Source of the DNA: CAYPZL01 sp964415045 | Lineage (GTDB): Bacteria; Planctomycetota; Phycisphaerae; Sedimentisphaerales; Anaerobacaceae | Assembly: GCA_964415045.1 (NCBI GenBank) | Contig: CAYPZL010000016.1 | Span: 1-46,016, forward strand | Length of the DNA: 46,016 bases | Reading direction: 5' to 3' | Shown here: positions 20,398 through 29,136 of the stretch, piece after piece | How the letters are laid out: each line of letters opens with the position of its first letter | How positions within the stretch are numbered: position 1 is the stretch's first letter | Notes under the pieces: generated by a model | The model's database searches: none | Told to the model about the DNA's origin: nothing | Seen by the model: the letters and a program-made list of their open reading frames with translations, nothing else | Translations under genes and position numbers: made by a program

Positions 20398-20549
20398 TGT
20401 CCAACCCATCATACAAGGTATAACAGAGCAGTAGGGTGAGTTCTCAGGCCACGCGGGACCCTGAGACAGGCTGGAGGGGAACACATCAAAATGGAAAAGG
20501 CAAATAGCAAAAGTAAGGAAGTCATCCCGGCGCACCGGGATTCCGCAAT

Positions 20550-20582
20550 TTTGATTTTTCATCTTTGATTTTTGATTTCTCA
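20550..20582. repeat. TTTTTGAT low-complexity stretch
   Basis: Degenerate tandem units of the form (A/C)TTTTTGATTT occur three times with small changes, in otherwise GC-rich DNA. It resembles short intergenic repeats rather than coding sequence. Confidence 0.4.
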
Positions 20583-20732
20583 TGGTGGCCTGCCACCTCG
20601 GGCAGGGGGACCGCACCCTGCGGAAACGCCTGGGTCCAGGACTCACGCTGCCGCTGCGTGAAAAAAAACGTGAAAAAAAGCGTTCGATGGCGTCACATAG
20701 AGCGGGATCGTCAGACTTAGATACAGGTAGGG

Positions 20733-22616
20733 ATGTCTGGCTGCAACGAAGACTATGTTGAGTTGGCCCGAAAAGCACAGCTCGGCGACACCGAGAGTCT
20801 GAATCGCTTAGCTGAAGCGGCGAGGGTCCGCCTGCACGAATACGTGTTCCGCCTGACGTTGCAGGAGGATTTGACGCAAGACATCGTACAGGAGACGATT
20901 CTGGAAATGCTGCGAATCTTTGAGAGACTGCGGCGGCGTGAGAGGTTCTGGCCCTGGCTCTACGGCATCGCTTTCAACAAGGTACGCAACCACTACGGAA
21001 AGCGGTGGCGGCAGCGGACGCGGTCGTTTTCCGAGGTGGGTTACGAGCCCCGGGTCGCAGGCGGCGGTGACGCTTTGGCGGAGGCCGTCACCGCCGAGCT
21101 CAAGCAGGTCGTGCTCCAGTGCATCGGCGAGATGGAGCCGCGGCACCGGGCGGTCCTGAGCATGCGCTGCTACGACCAGATGTCGTATGCGGAAATCGCA
21201 AAATTGATGAACCGCTCGGAGATCGCGGTGCGGGCGCTGTTCTGCCGGGCCAAGAAGGCCCTGGCGCGGCGTCTGTCGGCGCACGGCCTGGGCAAACACT
21301 CACTGCTGCTGGCGCTGGTGGTGTTCGGGAAGGTCACAGCGACCACGGAAGCGGCCGCAGCGCAGGTCTCCGTAACAACCGCCACGCTAACGGTCGGCCC
21401 GCTGGCAGCCCTGGCGGCCCTGCTGACGGACAAGACAGCCGTCATCACGGCCTTGAGCGCTGCGGCGCTTATCGCGGGCTCGGTGACGGTCGGCCACTAC
21501 CGGGTTCCGGGCTCGGTCGCCGCTTCGAGGCCCGGCGGCTCGGCCGTGCTGCCGGCGGCGCCGTGGGTGAGCGAGTCGGCGACCGCCGAGCAGGAATGCT
21601 GGCACTACTTCCCGCAGGGGCCTGACGGTGCGGTCATGACCCGCCTGCTGGAATACGAATCGCCCGGCACGCCGCCCTGCTGCCGCATCCTCGAAAACCA
21701 GTACGCCAATTACCATTATGACCAACGGCACGGGGTCGTTCGTATCGACAACCACCGGGCGTGGAAGCCCGACCTGTCGGTCAAGCGATTGCCCACGGAC
21801 AGCGCCGCTCTGAGCGAGTTCATCGCGCAGGTCGAAGGAAGGCCCTCCAATATGGAGCAGGCCGCCAGCGGCCGCAGCGGGCTGCTGGTCGTGTGCAAAC
21901 GCCAGGGGCGAGGGGAGAGCCGGATCTGGCGGGTCGAACGCCGCATGAACGCCCTGGCGGAAGAGTACTTCCACCACAGTTGGCCCGAGAGCACAAAGAT
22001 CATCGACTGCCGGGACCCGATGCACAAGCGCGGGTGGACGGTTTTCCGCATCGAGGGAGAAATGAACGGCGCGGCGGTCTGCGGCAGCGGCCGCCTGCCC
22101 TTCGTCTACGCCGCCCGAGCCCGCCATGCCCCCTGGCTCAAGATGCGCGTCGGCCAGAACCTACGGTTCGTCGACACACCGGAGGGTGCGTATGTCGCCG
22201 AGGGCCACGACCTCATCGCCGTACGCCACCCGGGCGGGAGCTTTTTCAAGGGATTGGGGCGGCCCTGGCTCGGCTTGCACTGCATCGACACAATCCGGCG
22301 GGACGCTGCCGAGCGGCAGTTGCTGTTCGAGACGGCATACGACGTGTACACCGGCTGTGCGACCGTCACGGTGCACGCCGAGGCCCTCGATCTGGTCTAC
22401 ACCGTGGATATGGAAACCGACGTCGTCGAGAAGATCGTCTTCTTGCGCAGAGCGACGCAGGGAACCGGGCGCATCGGCGAGCTGCGCTTCGATTACATCC
22501 AGGACATCGGACCGATCGAGGATTCGTTTGCCGCCCCGCCGAGGAGCGTTTCCGCAGGCGCCTTCCACCCCGAGCCCGGCATGCTCTGGCTGAGCCGCCT
22601 CGCGGAAGAACGCTGA
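20733..22616 (+). CDS. ECF sigma factor fused to membrane and sensor-like domain
   Basis: Residues 1-185 are an ECF sigma factor. Region 2 includes E-Y-V-F-R-L-T-L and D-I-V-Q-E-T-I-L-E. Region 4 includes M-E-P-R-H-R-A-V-L-S-M-R-C-Y and the helix-turn-helix M-S-Y-A-E-I-A-K-L-M-N-R-S-E-I-A-V-R-A-L. Hydrophobic stretches follow at about 190-207 (S-L-L-L-A-L-V-V-F) and 237-256 (V-I-T-A-L-S-A-A-A-L-I-A-G). The remaining ~360 residues form a beta-rich domain of unknown family with E-C-W-H-Y-F near its start. The fusion suggests a sigma factor tethered to the membrane and controlled by its own C-terminal part. The reading frame is uninterrupted. The next gene begins 14 bases later, so the beta-helix protein is the obvious coexpressed product. 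Confidence 0.85.
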   Translation: MSGCNEDYVELARKAQLGDTESLNRLAEAARVRLHEYVFRLTLQEDLTQDIVQETILEMLRIFERLRRRERFWPWLYGIAFNKVRNHYGKRWRQRTRSFSEVGYEPRVAGGGDALAEAVTAELKQVVLQCIGEMEPRHRAVLSMRCYDQMSYAEIAKLMNRSEIAVRALFCRAKKALARRLSAHGLGKHSLLLALVVFGKVTATTEAAAAQVSVTTATLTVGPLAALAALLTDKTAVITALSAAALIAGSVTVGHYRVPGSVAASRPGGSAVLPAAPWVSESATAEQECWHYFPQGPDGAVMTRLLEYESPGTPPCCRILENQYANYHYDQRHGVVRIDNHRAWKPDLSVKRLPTDSAALSEFIAQVEGRPSNMEQAASGRSGLLVVCKRQGRGESRIWRVERRMNALAEEYFHHSWPESTKIIDCRDPMHKRGWTVFRIEGEMNGAAVCGSGRLPFVYAARARHAPWLKMRVGQNLRFVDTPEGAYVAEGHDLIAVRHPGGSFFKGLGRPWLGLHCIDTIRRDAAERQLLFETAYDVYTGCATVTVHAEALDLVYTVDMETDVVEKIVFLRRATQGTGRIGELRFDYIQDIGPIEDSFAAPPRSVSAGAFHPEPGMLWLSRLAEER

Positions 22617-22630
22617 AAGGAGCGGAGGTC

Positions 22631-25366
22631 ATGAAAACGGAAAAAGGCATGTTGACGGGTCTGGTTGCGGGTATGGCTCTGACGGTCTGCGTCGGGGTCT
22701 CGCCCCCGGCCGCGGGGCGGATCATCTATTGCGATCAGCGAAGCGAAGCCGTCGACGTAGGCGACGGATCGAGCTGGCGCGAGGCCTACCGGTGCCTCGA
22801 AAGGGCTCTCGCCGTGGCAGGACCGGGATCCGAGGTCCGGGTCGCCCAGGGTCTCTACCAGCCCGACCGGGAGGCAGAACCCTACCCCCGTTCGAGCAGA
22901 TGGCACGTCGTCATCACCGGCGATCGCCACGCCACCTTCCGCATCCGCGCCGGGGCTGTGATCAAGGGAGGCTATGCGGGATACGGCGCGCCGAATCCCG
23001 ACGAGAGGGACATCGACCGCTACGAGACCATCCTCAGCGGAGACCTGAAAGGCAACGACGTCGAATTCGCAAGCGAGGGATCACAGGACGTTTTCGAGTA
23101 CGTCACGCACCCGAGCCTGGCCGACAACAGTCTCACCGTCGTGACCCTCGACGAAGGTCAGGACAACACCACCGTCCTGGACGGCCTGACCATCACGGGT
23201 GGCTTCGCCGACGGGGGCACCGAGGGCCAGAGCCATGCCGGGGGAGTCCCGGCGCCGAGCCCGCACACCGACGGCGCCGGCGCGTTCCTGGCCAACACCA
23301 CCGCTACGTTCATTCGCTGCACGTTCTCTCGCAACGTAACCCGGTCCGCCCTGCAGGGCGCCGCCGGCGGCGCCGGTGTCGCATGTACCGGCAGCGGCAC
23401 CAGCCCGAGCTTTCGCGAGTGCTCTTTCGAGGGCAACATCGTTTTCGGCCAGGCCGCCGCCGGCTACGGCGCCGGGGCCCTCGTATTCGCCTGCGATCCG
23501 CAGTTCGTGAACTGCACCTTTGCCGGCAATATTGTGGCGAGTCTCGACGCTCCCTGCAGCGGCGGCGCGATAGCCAGTTTCCAGGGCGATCCCAGGCTGA
23601 GCGGATGCCGGTTTACCGGAAACGCCGCCGACGGAGAGGGCGGAGCCATCGCCTGCTTCACCGGCGCCCCAACCATGGGCAACTGCTTGTTCAACGGCAA
23701 CACCGCACGGCTCGGCGGCGCCCTGTTCTTCGAGCAGCAGGCGGTCCTGTCGCTGACCAACTGCACGCTGACGGCGAATCGCGCCTCCGAGGACGGGGGC
23801 GCCGTCTACCAGATCGGCACCGGCCGCAACATCCGGAATTGCATCTTCTGGGGCGATGCACCCAACGAGCTGCGGCTGGCCGATGACAGCACGAGCGGCC
23901 CGGTGTGGTACAATGACATCCAGAGCGGCTACCACGGGGCCGGGAGCGAGATGAACATCGACGCTGACCCGCATTTCCGCGATCCCGTCGGCCCCGACGG
24001 CATCGCCGGTACCCTCGACGACGACCTTCAGCTCTCGCTGGGCTCGCCCTGCATCGACGCCGGGTATAACAAAGCCGTGCTGTCGCTGGACGAGACGGAT
24101 CTGGCCGGCTACCCGCGCCTCGCCGACGAGCACGTCGACATGGGCGCCTACGAATTTCACGGGCCGTTCCACTTCTACGTCGATGCCGCTCGCGGAGACG
24201 ACTCCAACCCGGGCGGCAGCCCCGGAAAAGCATTTGCGACCATTCAAAGGGGCATCGATGCCGCCCGGAACGGCTATATGGTGATGGTCCTGCCCGGTCT
24301 CTACACCGAAGAAATCGACTTCCAGGGCAAAGACATCACCGTCATGGGTACAGGCGGCGCTCCCATCCTGGAGGCCCCGGGCGATTACGCCGTCTCCTTC
24401 TACTCCGCCGAGGGCCCGGGCAGCGTTCTCAAGAATTTCGTCATTCAGAACAGCGACACGGGCATCTTCATCGCGGGCAGCTCGCCGACGATACGGAACG
24501 TGACGCTGGCTAATAACGAGTTCGGCATCGCCGCGTACGCCGGAGCCAATCCCGACATCAGCAACTGCATCATCTGGGGCAACCTGGAGGGCGATCTCTT
24601 CGGCTGCACGACGCGTTTCAGTTGTGTCCAGCAAGCCGCCGAAGGCCAGGGCAACATCAGCAGCGACCCGCTTTTCGCGGATCTTGCCAACGGGGACTAT
24701 CATCTGCTGGCCGAAAAGGGACGGTACGTTCCGGCCTATGGACTCTGGTCGTTCGACACGAGAACGAGTCCCTGCGTCGATGCCGGCGATCCGGCGGCGG
24801 ACGCGGGCGCCGAGCGTATGCCCAACGGGGGCCGAGTCAACATGGGCGCTTTCGGTGGTACGGCCGAGGCGAGCATGAGCCAGTGGCCTCTGGCAGCCGA
24901 CCTCAACCACGACGGAATCGTGGACCTGCGCGACCTGGCGATCGTCTGCGATCAATGGCTCATGAGGCTGCCCGGAGCGCCGGGGCCGCTTTCGGGAGAC
25001 ATGACCGCCCCGCAGCCGGACCCCGCCCAGTGGGACCCGTACGGCTTGCCCCGGGAATTCTACGCCGGGGGCGGCGGAGCATTTGACTACTGGGTCGAGA
25101 TGAAGGCCCTCGAAGCGGTCGATCCCAGCGGGCCCGTGGAGTACTTCTTCGAGTGTCGCAAGCACCCGGGTGTCTTTCCCGACGGGTTGAGCAGCGGCTG
25201 GCAAACCGATCCGTCCTATACGATCCTGGTCGGCACAGCAAACCAGGCCCTCCAGTTTCGTGTCAGGGCACGGGACGCATACGGCAACATGACCGCGTGG
25301 TCCCCGTACGAACCGGCGATCCCCCGGCCGGAACAACCGGGCCACGCCCCCGGACCCCGCCGATAG
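22631..25366 (+). CDS. Secreted beta-helix protein with dockerin repeat
   Basis: GGAGG precedes the ATG at 22631; a signal peptide ends near A-A-G-R. The 911-residue product has two right-handed parallel beta-helix regions. The first (about 30-515) opens with D-V-G-D-G-S-S-W-R-E-A-Y-R-C-L-E-R-A-L and has repeated turns such as F-I-R-C-T-F-S-R-N, F-V-N-C-T-F-A-G-N and L-T-N-C-T-L-T-A-N. The second (about 515-755) opens Y-V-D-A-A-R-G-D-D-S-N-P-G-G. Both end with the phrase P-C-I/V-D-A-G. A dockerin-type repeat, D-L-N-H-D-G-I-V-D-L-R-D-L-A-I, lies at about 757-771, followed by a fibronectin-like tail. Such proteins bind or cleave polysaccharides or act as surface fibres; no catalytic site is evident. 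It is probably cotranscribed with the sigma gene before it. Confidence 0.88.
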   Translation: MKTEKGMLTGLVAGMALTVCVGVSPPAAGRIIYCDQRSEAVDVGDGSSWREAYRCLERALAVAGPGSEVRVAQGLYQPDREAEPYPRSSRWHVVITGDRHATFRIRAGAVIKGGYAGYGAPNPDERDIDRYETILSGDLKGNDVEFASEGSQDVFEYVTHPSLADNSLTVVTLDEGQDNTTVLDGLTITGGFADGGTEGQSHAGGVPAPSPHTDGAGAFLANTTATFIRCTFSRNVTRSALQGAAGGAGVACTGSGTSPSFRECSFEGNIVFGQAAAGYGAGALVFACDPQFVNCTFAGNIVASLDAPCSGGAIASFQGDPRLSGCRFTGNAADGEGGAIACFTGAPTMGNCLFNGNTARLGGALFFEQQAVLSLTNCTLTANRASEDGGAVYQIGTGRNIRNCIFWGDAPNELRLADDSTSGPVWYNDIQSGYHGAGSEMNIDADPHFRDPVGPDGIAGTLDDDLQLSLGSPCIDAGYNKAVLSLDETDLAGYPRLADEHVDMGAYEFHGPFHFYVDAARGDDSNPGGSPGKAFATIQRGIDAARNGYMVMVLPGLYTEEIDFQGKDITVMGTGGAPILEAPGDYAVSFYSAEGPGSVLKNFVIQNSDTGIFIAGSSPTIRNVTLANNEFGIAAYAGANPDISNCIIWGNLEGDLFGCTTRFSCVQQAAEGQGNISSDPLFADLANGDYHLLAEKGRYVPAYGLWSFDTRTSPCVDAGDPAADAGAERMPNGGRVNMGAFGGTAEASMSQWPLAADLNHDGIVDLRDLAIVCDQWLMRLPGAPGPLSGDMTAPQPDPAQWDPYGLPREFYAGGGGAFDYWVEMKALEAVDPSGPVEYFFECRKHPGVFPDGLSSGWQTDPSYTILVGTANQALQFRVRARDAYGNMTAWSPYEPAIPRPEQPGHAPGPRR

Positions 25367-25396
25367 GGCCGTGCAAACAACATGGAAAGCACGCCG

Positions 25397-25501
25397 GCTG
25401 CCAGGCAGCGGGATCGCATACAAAGCTGCCATTCTGTCCGCCTGCGCCGCAGAAAAGCGTAAGCGAAGGAGGAAACTCACTGGCCGCCAAGAGAGCGGCC
25501 A
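25397..25501. other. Two hairpins between beta-helix and pseudopilin genes
   Basis: GCTGCC-A-GGCAGC (25397-25409) and TGGCCGC-CAAGAGA-GCGGCCA (25481-25501) are perfect inverted repeats in the 265-base gap. Neither has a T-run. They may end the upstream transcript. A GGAGG at about 25469 is not followed by a credible reading frame. Confidence 0.35.
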
Positions 25502-25562
25502 TGAGCCACACGCACAATAACTGAAATCCCATACCCAGGATCAATAAATCCGAGGGCGACTC

Positions 25563-25591
25563 TTGACGCGCCCCCGGCCTTGGCATATCAT
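25563..25591 (+). promoter_or_regulatory. Candidate sigma70 promoter for the pseudopilin gene
   Basis: TTGACG, 17-base spacer, TATCAT; both hexamers match 5 of 6. It lies 40 bases before the ATG at 25632 and would break up the longer upstream reading frame. Confidence 0.55.
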
Positions 25592-25631
25592 AATTGGGAG
25601 TAGATTTGAAAAGCGAACAGCGGGAACCAGA

Positions 25632-26567
25632 ATGCGTGCTGCAACGCGAGAAAACCGGTTCGGCTGGGGGGATGGCAAAACGACGCCATTGAGGCGCGGG
25701 CCGCCCGGGTTCACCCTCGTCGAGCTTCTGGTCGTGCTTGGCATCCTCTCCGTGCTTATGGCCGCCCTTTTGCCCGCATTAACACAGGCGCGCCGCCAGG
25801 CGCGAAGCATCGTGAGCGTGGAGAACCAGCGGCAGATTACGGCGGCGGTGAACTGCTTCGCCTCCGACGGCAACAACCGGTACCCTCCCTCCGTAGCGAC
25901 CATCGGTTTCGGAGACGACTGGAACTGGCAGGAACCGACGATGCTGACGGGATACCTCAAGCGCAGCCCCTCGACCCATCGGGCGATGAGCTCGTACCTG
26001 CACGCTTACATCGAAGACGCGAGCGTCATGTTCTGCCCCAATGCGCCGCTGCGGTACAAGTACCTGCAGCGTGCGTGGCAGGCCGGCGAAGACTGGGACA
26101 ATCCCGACACGGAGGCCAAGCCCGACGCCCTGAGCGGCGTGTACTGCTTCTACTGGAACTACGTCGGCTATCTCGGCGGGCGGCGCGGGCTCTTTCGGGG
26201 CCCCAGCGGGCCGGTTCGCGGCTATCGGGAAAGTACCATCATCGTGACCGATTACTTCGGATACGACCACTGGCGCAGCCTCAACGCCTACGGGAGCTGC
26301 GAGGAATTTCGAGAGGCTGAAATAACGGAAGGGACCGGGATCTCCTCGGCGTACTGGTCCCGTCCCCGGGGCGGCGCGGGGACCGCGCCCGACTGGGACC
26401 GGCTGCGGGTCAAGCTTCACGCCGGATACGTGGACGGACACGTCGAGGCCTACTTCCCGTCAGATACGATCCCCATGGCCGTGATTTGCGACACGGAACT
26501 GAACGAGCCCTATACACGCGGCATGGGGCCCGGCACATTCTACCTGCCCCGCGTCGGCCTGCGTTAG
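25632..26567 (+). CDS. Type II secretion-like pseudopilin
   Basis: A short basic leader ends in G-F-T-L-V-E-L-L-V-V-L-G-I-L, the classic prepilin peptidase site with Glu at +5 and a following hydrophobic helix. The ~290-residue outer part includes R-Q-A-R-S-I-V-S-V-E-N-Q-R-Q-I, typical of planctomycete pseudopilins. Near the C-terminus, K-L-H-A-G-Y-V-D-G-H-V is a shortened version of the H-x9-DG signature. These proteins are numerous in planctomycetes and are thought to be assembled or processed by a type II secretion or pilus system. No other component of such a system lies in the window. The start at 25632 gives a 22-residue leader before the Gly. Confidence 0.88.
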   Translation: MRAATRENRFGWGDGKTTPLRRGPPGFTLVELLVVLGILSVLMAALLPALTQARRQARSIVSVENQRQITAAVNCFASDGNNRYPPSVATIGFGDDWNWQEPTMLTGYLKRSPSTHRAMSSYLHAYIEDASVMFCPNAPLRYKYLQRAWQAGEDWDNPDTEAKPDALSGVYCFYWNYVGYLGGRRGLFRGPSGPVRGYRESTIIVTDYFGYDHWRSLNAYGSCEEFREAEITEGTGISSAYWSRPRGGAGTAPDWDRLRVKLHAGYVDGHVEAYFPSDTIPMAVICDTELNEPYTRGMGPGTFYLPRVGLR

Positions 26568-26634
26568 CCGGGTTCACCCCTTCGCGGACACGGTCCGGCG
26601 CGCAATCGCGACGACAAGCTCATCTGCCTCGCCG

Positions 26635-28911
26635 TCACTGCTCGGCCGGCAGCGGGCCCGGCGGCAGATTCTCCCGTAGATAACGGGTCAGGAGCGTGTA
26701 GAGATGGAGCCGCGTGTTCTTTCCCTCGTGGATGCCGTGTGATCGATTCGGATAGGCCATCATCGTAAAGTGCTTGTTGTGCTCGATGAGCTTGTTGACC
26801 AGGGCTTCGCAGCTCTGGTAATGCACGTTGTCGTCGGCGGTCCCGTGCACCAGCAACAGGTTGCCTTTGAGCTGGTGGGCGAAGGTGATCGGTGAGCCGT
26901 TCTTGAACCCGTCGGCATTGTCGTTGGGAAGCCCCATGTAGCGCTCCTGGTAGATCGTGTCATAGAAGCGCTGGTTGCTGACGAAGGCAATTGCCATGGC
27001 GGTATGATAGAGGTCGGGATAGCGGAAGATGGCGTTGAGACTCATGGAGCCGCCGCCGCTCCAGCCCCAGATGCCGATGCGATTCGCATCCACGTACGGC
27101 CGAGTCTCGATGATCCGGCGAACAGCCGCGGCCTGGTCGGCCGAGGCCAGGATGCCAATCTGGCGATAGACGCACTTGCGCCATTGTCGGCCGCGCGGGG
27201 CCGGCGTGCCGCGATTGTCCAGGCTCATCACGAGATAGCCCCGCTGGGCGAGCATCTGATGCCAGAGATAGCCTTTGCCGCCCCACCGATCCAACACGGT
27301 CTGGCCGGCCGGCTCGCCGTAGACGTGGAACAGAAGCGGGTACTTCTTCTCCGGATCGAAATCGGGCGGTTTGATGCACCAGCCGTCCAATTCGACGCCG
27401 TCACCGATATCGACCCGGAAGAACTCCGTGGGACCGATCTTCAACTCGCTCAGCGCTTCGCGCAGCTCCGAGTTGTCCGCAAACACGCGCACCGTCTTGT
27501 GATCGGGCAGGGAGACCAGTTCCGTAACCGAGGGCACACCAAAGGAGGAATACGTGTGAAACGCCCACTTCGCGTCGGGGGAGACATCGTAGGAATGGGT
27601 GCCTCCCTGGCACGCAGGCGTGATCCGCTCGATTTGACCGCCGCCATCCAACGCACAGCGATACAAGTACTGCTGCGTTGGATTGTCGGGCGAGGCGATG
27701 TAGTAGACCCAGCCCGCCTGCTCGTCGATCCGCACCAGACGAATCACGTCGAACGACCCCGGCGTGAGAAGCGTCACCTTCTTGCCCGTGCGGGAAATGG
27801 TGTACAGGTGGCGCCAGTCGTCGCGCTCGCTGAGCCAGGTGAAACGCTTCCCGTCGTCGAGCCATTGGAGCGCGTCGGTGACGTCGAGCCAGGCTTCGTC
27901 GCGGTCGGTGAAAACCGTCCGGGCCGTGTCTCTGCGCACGTTGGCGAGGATGACCTCGTTTGTGTTCTGGAGCCGGTTGAGCTGCTGGACGACGATCTCT
28001 CGCGAATTGTCCGCCCAGTCCATCTTGGGGATGTAGTGATTGCGACTGTCGTCGGACAGCTCGAACCAATGCGTCGGACCCCCACCGATGCGTACGGCGC
28101 CGACCTTGCAGGCGGAATTCTGCTGACCGACCTTGGGGTAATTGAACGTGGTGATCTTCGGATAAAGGCCGTCGATGTTGTTGATCATGCGGAACTTGCG
28201 TACGCCGGTGGTGTCGAACTGCCAGTAGGCAATCCACTTGCTGTTCGGGCTCCAGCGGAATCCATCGCGCAGACCGAATTCCTCCTCATACACCCAATCG
28301 CTCGTGCCGTTGATGATCGTGTCGGAGCCGTCGTCGGTCAACTGCGTGATTTCCAGCGTCTTGAGCTTCTGCACGTACAGATTGTTCTCGCGCACGTAAG
28401 CAACGTAGCGACCATTCGGCGAGAACTTGGCAAACATCAGCGTGGACGGCTCGGCCTTGCCTCCCAGTTTCTCAAGCTTGCCTTCGGCGAGGTGGAGCAC
28501 CCAATAATCCCCCCGGGTGTTCCGGCGCCACACGCGTTTGCTGTTGGTGAAAATCAGGAGCTTCGTGCCGTCCTGTGACCATGTGTAGTCGTCTATGCGC
28601 AGCGGCTTGGACTGTTCCGGCGGCACCAGCCGGGAGGCGGGCACCAGCACCTCGCGCCGTCCCGTCGCCGGGTCGTACCGCACGATGTCCTTTCCGTCTT
28701 TGGTATCTTGCGAATCCTCCAGGGCCGTGTAGCCCGAGCCGTCCTTGAGCCAGCGGGTCGCGCCCAGAGATTCTTCCTTGAAATCCCCGGAATCGAAGAT
28801 GCGTTTGACGGTAAGAACCGAGGGATCGTTCGGCTCCTCGGCCCGTACGCGGCCACCGCTCGCAAGAAGAAATACCAGGCTCCCCAACAACAAAGAGCGT
28901 CGCATCGTCAT
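26635..28911 (-). CDS. S9 family dipeptidyl-peptidase IV-like protease
   Basis: DPP-IV-type enzymes cleave dipeptides from peptide N-termini, usually after Pro or Ala. The preferred ATG at 28911 has GGAAGG six bases upstream and leads into a signal peptide (R-R-S-L-L-L-G-S-L-V-F-L-L-A-S, cleavage near V-R-A-E). The ~758-residue product has a long N-terminal beta-propeller, containing W-V-Y-E-E-E-F-G-L-R (the Glu pair that binds the substrate N-terminus), and a C-terminal alpha/beta-hydrolase domain. The nucleophile is Ser618 in G-W-S-G-G-G-S. The Asp is in G-T-A-D-D-N-V-H and the His in N-R-S-H-G-I-H. It probably acts in the periplasm or at the surface and stands alone, convergent with the pseudopilin gene. 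Confidence 0.95.
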   Translation of the reverse strand: MTMRRSLLLGSLVFLLASGGRVRAEEPNDPSVLTVKRIFDSGDFKEESLGATRWLKDGSGYTALEDSQDTKDGKDIVRYDPATGRREVLVPASRLVPPEQSKPLRIDDYTWSQDGTKLLIFTNSKRVWRRNTRGDYWVLHLAEGKLEKLGGKAEPSTLMFAKFSPNGRYVAYVRENNLYVQKLKTLEITQLTDDGSDTIINGTSDWVYEEEFGLRDGFRWSPNSKWIAYWQFDTTGVRKFRMINNIDGLYPKITTFNYPKVGQQNSACKVGAVRIGGGPTHWFELSDDSRNHYIPKMDWADNSREIVVQQLNRLQNTNEVILANVRRDTARTVFTDRDEAWLDVTDALQWLDDGKRFTWLSERDDWRHLYTISRTGKKVTLLTPGSFDVIRLVRIDEQAGWVYYIASPDNPTQQYLYRCALDGGGQIERITPACQGGTHSYDVSPDAKWAFHTYSSFGVPSVTELVSLPDHKTVRVFADNSELREALSELKIGPTEFFRVDIGDGVELDGWCIKPPDFDPEKKYPLLFHVYGEPAGQTVLDRWGGKGYLWHQMLAQRGYLVMSLDNRGTPAPRGRQWRKCVYRQIGILASADQAAAVRRIIETRPYVDANRIGIWGWSGGGSMSLNAIFRYPDLYHTAMAIAFVSNQRFYDTIYQERYMGLPNDNADGFKNGSPITFAHQLKGNLLLVHGTADDNVHYQSCEALVNKLIEHNKHFTMMAYPNRSHGIHEGKNTRLHLYTLLTRYLRENLPPGPLPAEQ

Positions 28912-28971
28912 AAGAATCCTTCCTGTTGAATTCATCTTCCGTCGCGCCGAGCACGAAATCGGCGAGCGCCG

Positions 28972-29000
28972 ATTGTAGCCGGCGCATCGGCTCGTGACAA
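28972..29000 (-). promoter_or_regulatory. Candidate promoter for the peptidase gene
   Basis: Minus strand: TTGTCA, 17-base spacer, TACAAT. The -10 matches 5 of 6 and the -35 matches 4 of 6. The leader to the ATG at 28911 would be about 55 bases. Confidence 0.5.
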
Positions 29001-29078
29001 GAGACGGCTCCACCCTCCAACACACGTCGTTGCCCCCGGCCGATCATGAATCCACTTCGCGATTTCCGGTAAATCGCG

Positions 29079-29084
29079 TATAAT
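29079..29084 (+). promoter_or_regulatory. Perfect -10 box (TATAAT) for the TraB-DUF1080 gene
   Basis: TATAAT lies 52 bases before the ATG at 29137. The -35 position shows only a weak TTCGCG, so the promoter may need an activator. Confidence 0.45.
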
Positions 29085-29136
29085 CCTGAGCCGATGAAGT
29101 ATGGAAAAGTCCGGACCGCAACAGAGCAGGAGATGT

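Larger units (their letters stand above)
20258..20732. other. 475-base repeat-rich intergenic region
   Basis: No gene is supported here. The region contains a small hairpin CATCATT-N8-AATGATG (20266-20287), a long inverted repeat (20305-20397), a TTTTTGAT-type low-complexity stretch (about 20550-20582) and two A-tracts (20657-20681) shortly before the second sigma gene. Confidence 0.6.

Noticed and set aside
21761..22630. Upstream extension of the beta-helix gene
   Set aside because: The extension overlaps the sigma-fusion gene in another frame; the ATG at 22631 has GGAGG and a signal peptide.
23081..25480. Minus-strand open frame of 799 codons
   Set aside because: Antisense to the beta-helix gene, whose repeats and dockerin are unmistakable.
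10941..25661. Shared 14-base phrase GAGAAAACCGGTTC at 10941 and 25648
   Set aside because: Two copies in different settings (after a stop codon, and inside a gene start) look like chance.
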